NCBI RefSeq assembly: GCF_003369915.1
Contig: NW_022881614.1
Location: 28,465,326-28,529,325 of the forward strand
Length of the DNA stretch: 64,000 nt
From: Drosophila miranda
Taxonomy: Eukaryota; Arthropoda; Insecta; Diptera; Drosophilidae
Direction of reading: 5' to 3'
Shown here: positions 62,601-64,000 of the stretch, piece by piece
Position numbering within the stretch: position 1 is the first letter of the stretch
How the letters are laid out: every line of letters starts with the position of its first letter
The notes under the pieces: generated by a model
What the model saw: the letters and a program-made list of their open reading frames with translations, nothing else
Told to the model about the DNA's origin: nothing
Databases searched by the model: none
Program-made: the position numbers and the translations under genes

Positions 62601-64000
62601 CTATTTTTCCAACGGCCCTCTTGAAGATGCTTGCTTGGCGCAGCTGGCGGCTACGCTGGGATGATCGTCGAACGCAGCAATCGGCGCTTCTTTACGAAGG
62701 CGGCTTGTCGTGATTACGTCTTGATCATCGGGAACCTCTGTAATTGCATAGAATGGCAGGAAACTTGGCAATGTAGAAATTGTTGAGAGTTGAATTTCAT
62801 TTAGCGTGGATATGTAGGTTTTTAATATATGGAAAAGTTCGCGCTGCAGTTCCTGATTCTCCGATCGCAGTTTTTCCACTTGCACCTGGCACTCGAGCAG
62901 CTGCTTCCTGCATTGCTGCTCTAAGTTTTGGTACTCCAGCGTTGTGGGTCGAAAATCGTCAATAGAGATGCACGAGGAATTTTTAAAAGCGGCTAAAGCT
63001 GCACGCTTATTCTCCGAGCTATCAATGCTTCCTGATACTATCCAACCAAGTTTTGTCACCTGCAATGTTGGCAATTGGGCTGATATTCGAATCTGTCCGA
63101 CGCACATTAAATCGAAGAACAAACCAGAACCTATCAACAGATCGATACGTTGGGGCTTGGAGAAATTAGGATCAGCTAGTCTTAGATTATTCGGCATTGG
63201 CCAATCCTTTGCGTCTACGCCGAAGTTAGGCTGCATTTCCGTAATTGAGTTGGTGACAATTGCAGCGAAGGAAGCTCGATAGCTTGCGTCCTGGGATTGT
63301 ACAACTATATGTACAGACTTGCTCGAAGGTAGAATGGAATCTCCGATTCCAGAGATGTGAACATAAGACGAGCGATGATCCAACTGCAACTGATCAGCAA
63401 ATCTAGATGTTACAAAGTTAGCCTGTGATGCAGAATCCAAAATGGCACGACATGGGATAAGTGCTCCATAACGATCTGTTACATGGACGAGGGCAGTAGG
63501 TAGCAACACGTTCTGGCTAGGCTGAGATTTCTGGATCGAGGGGGGAGGGCTAGAACACCCGCTTGCTAGAAGCACAGTCGCGGCCTCTTGCTGGATCGAT
63601 TCCTCGGCCGGTGAAGAGGAAGATGAAGCACCAGTTCCCGATGGAATGTGGAGTAGCGTGTGATGTTTGGCCTGGCAATGCCTGCAAAGTCCTGACCTGC
63701 ACCTCTGCAATTCATGGCCTTTGTTGAGGCAGTTCAAACACAAGCGGCTCTTCTTTGCTTCTTTGTATTGTTCAAACGCAGAGAGATTCAGGAATTCCTG
63801 ACATCTAGATATGTAATGCTCGGAGGAATTGCAATGGTTACATATGGGGTTAGGATGGTCGTTACTGGAGGTGATAAGGGTGACAGGTTTGTCTTCTCCC
63901 ACCTGCTGGCTAGGAATTGTTACCATAGCCGATCCCAAATTTTCCAGCATCCGACATCTTGCTTCCAAGAATGAGGCCATGCTTGACCCCCGAGGCAATC
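62601..64000 (-). CDS. BEL/Pao Gag-protease ORF, copy 2, runs off the window
   Basis: 465 or more codons of the same Gag-protease-coiled-coil frame, from the middle of Gag to the stop at 62601. It is free of stops. Differences from copy 1 are few (CNHCNSSEH against CNHCISSEH; QIRISAQ against QIRLSAQ; final PLEK against PLEE). Confidence 0.85.
   Translation of the reverse strand, partial: LPRGSSMASFLEARCRMLENLGSAMVTIPSQQVGEDKPVTLITSSNDHPNPICNHCNSSEHYISRCQEFLNLSAFEQYKEAKKSRLCLNCLNKGHELQRCRSGLCRHCQAKHHTLLHIPSGTGASSSSSPAEESIQQEAATVLLASGCSSPPPSIQKSQPSQNVLLPTALVHVTDRYGALIPCRAILDSASQANFVTSRFADQLQLDHRSSYVHISGIGDSILPSSKSVHIVVQSQDASYRASFAAIVTNSITEMQPNFGVDAKDWPMPNNLRLADPNFSKPQRIDLLIGSGLFFDLMCVGQIRISAQLPTLQVTKLGWIVSGSIDSSENKRAALAAFKNSSCISIDDFRPTTLEYQNLEQQCRKQLLECQVQVEKLRSENQELQRELFHILKTYISTLNEIQLSTISTLPSFLPFYAITEVPDDQDVITTSRLRKEAPIAAFDDHPSVAASCAKQASSRGPLEK

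Larger units (their letters stand above)
59865..64000. repeat. Tandem duplication unit 2 (continues past the window)
   Basis: It repeats unit 1 at an offset of 4741 bp at its start and 4626 bp after the 115-bp deletion at about 60325. Order and orientation are the same. Confidence 0.93.

Overview
This is a eukaryotic window, almost certainly from a Drosophila of the obscura group: intron-containing fly genes (muskelin, the G-protein alpha-q gene, Amphiphysin) lie among LTR and non-LTR retrotransposons, Tc1-like and P-like transposons and DINE-type elements. From memory, Galphaq and Amph sit together at 49B on 2R of D. melanogaster (Muller element C), and muskelin maps close by. Muller C is the arm that became the neo-sex chromosome of D. 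miranda. Here muskelin is cut by an 18.4-kb retrotransposon nest and also frameshifted, Galphaq carries a nonsense codon plus a broken partial duplicate, and the 3' end of Amph is tandemly duplicated. That pattern of local decay and duplication is what I would expect on the D. miranda neo-Y. The species and chromosome are inference; the lesions are read directly.

Layout. 1-2015: 3' end of a gypsy-superfamily element on the + strand. 2016-7482: a Tc1-like element (2950-5652) carrying a DINE-like insert, then a LINE ORF1 relic. 7483-9059: 5' half of muskelin (+). 9060-27473: one insertion nest flanked by a 4-bp target duplication, with the order LTR, internal A, LTR, internal B, LTR (all minus strand) and a CR1-type LINE inside the last LTR. 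27474-29099: 3' half of muskelin. 29109-32061: a displaced duplicate of the middle of Galphaq together with a foldback element. 33293-34391: second DINE-like copy. 36606-43712: a second Tc1-like element split by a 5.5-kb LOA-type LINE. 44702-49302: the main Galphaq locus (minus), with three alternative exon pairs, a P-type MITE and the foldback element in its introns, and a stop at codon 69. 49303-55125: Galphaq upstream region and decayed repeats. 55126-64000: two tandem units, each carrying the last two Amph exons (the SH3 domain) and BEL/Pao retrotransposon sequence.

The host genes are unrelated in mechanism: muskelin is a kelch/CTLH protein of the GID/CTLH ubiquitin-ligase complex, Galphaq couples receptors such as rhodopsin to phospholipase C, and Amph is a BAR/SH3 membrane-remodelling protein. 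They share a neighbourhood, not a pathway. The points most worth following are a RING-H2 finger at the front of the LTR element's Gag, an integrase core deletion shared by its two tandem copies, a BEL element reduced to Gag-protease plus a coiled coil, a P-type MITE with a perfect 8-bp target duplication, and the reconstructable order of the Galphaq and Amph duplications.
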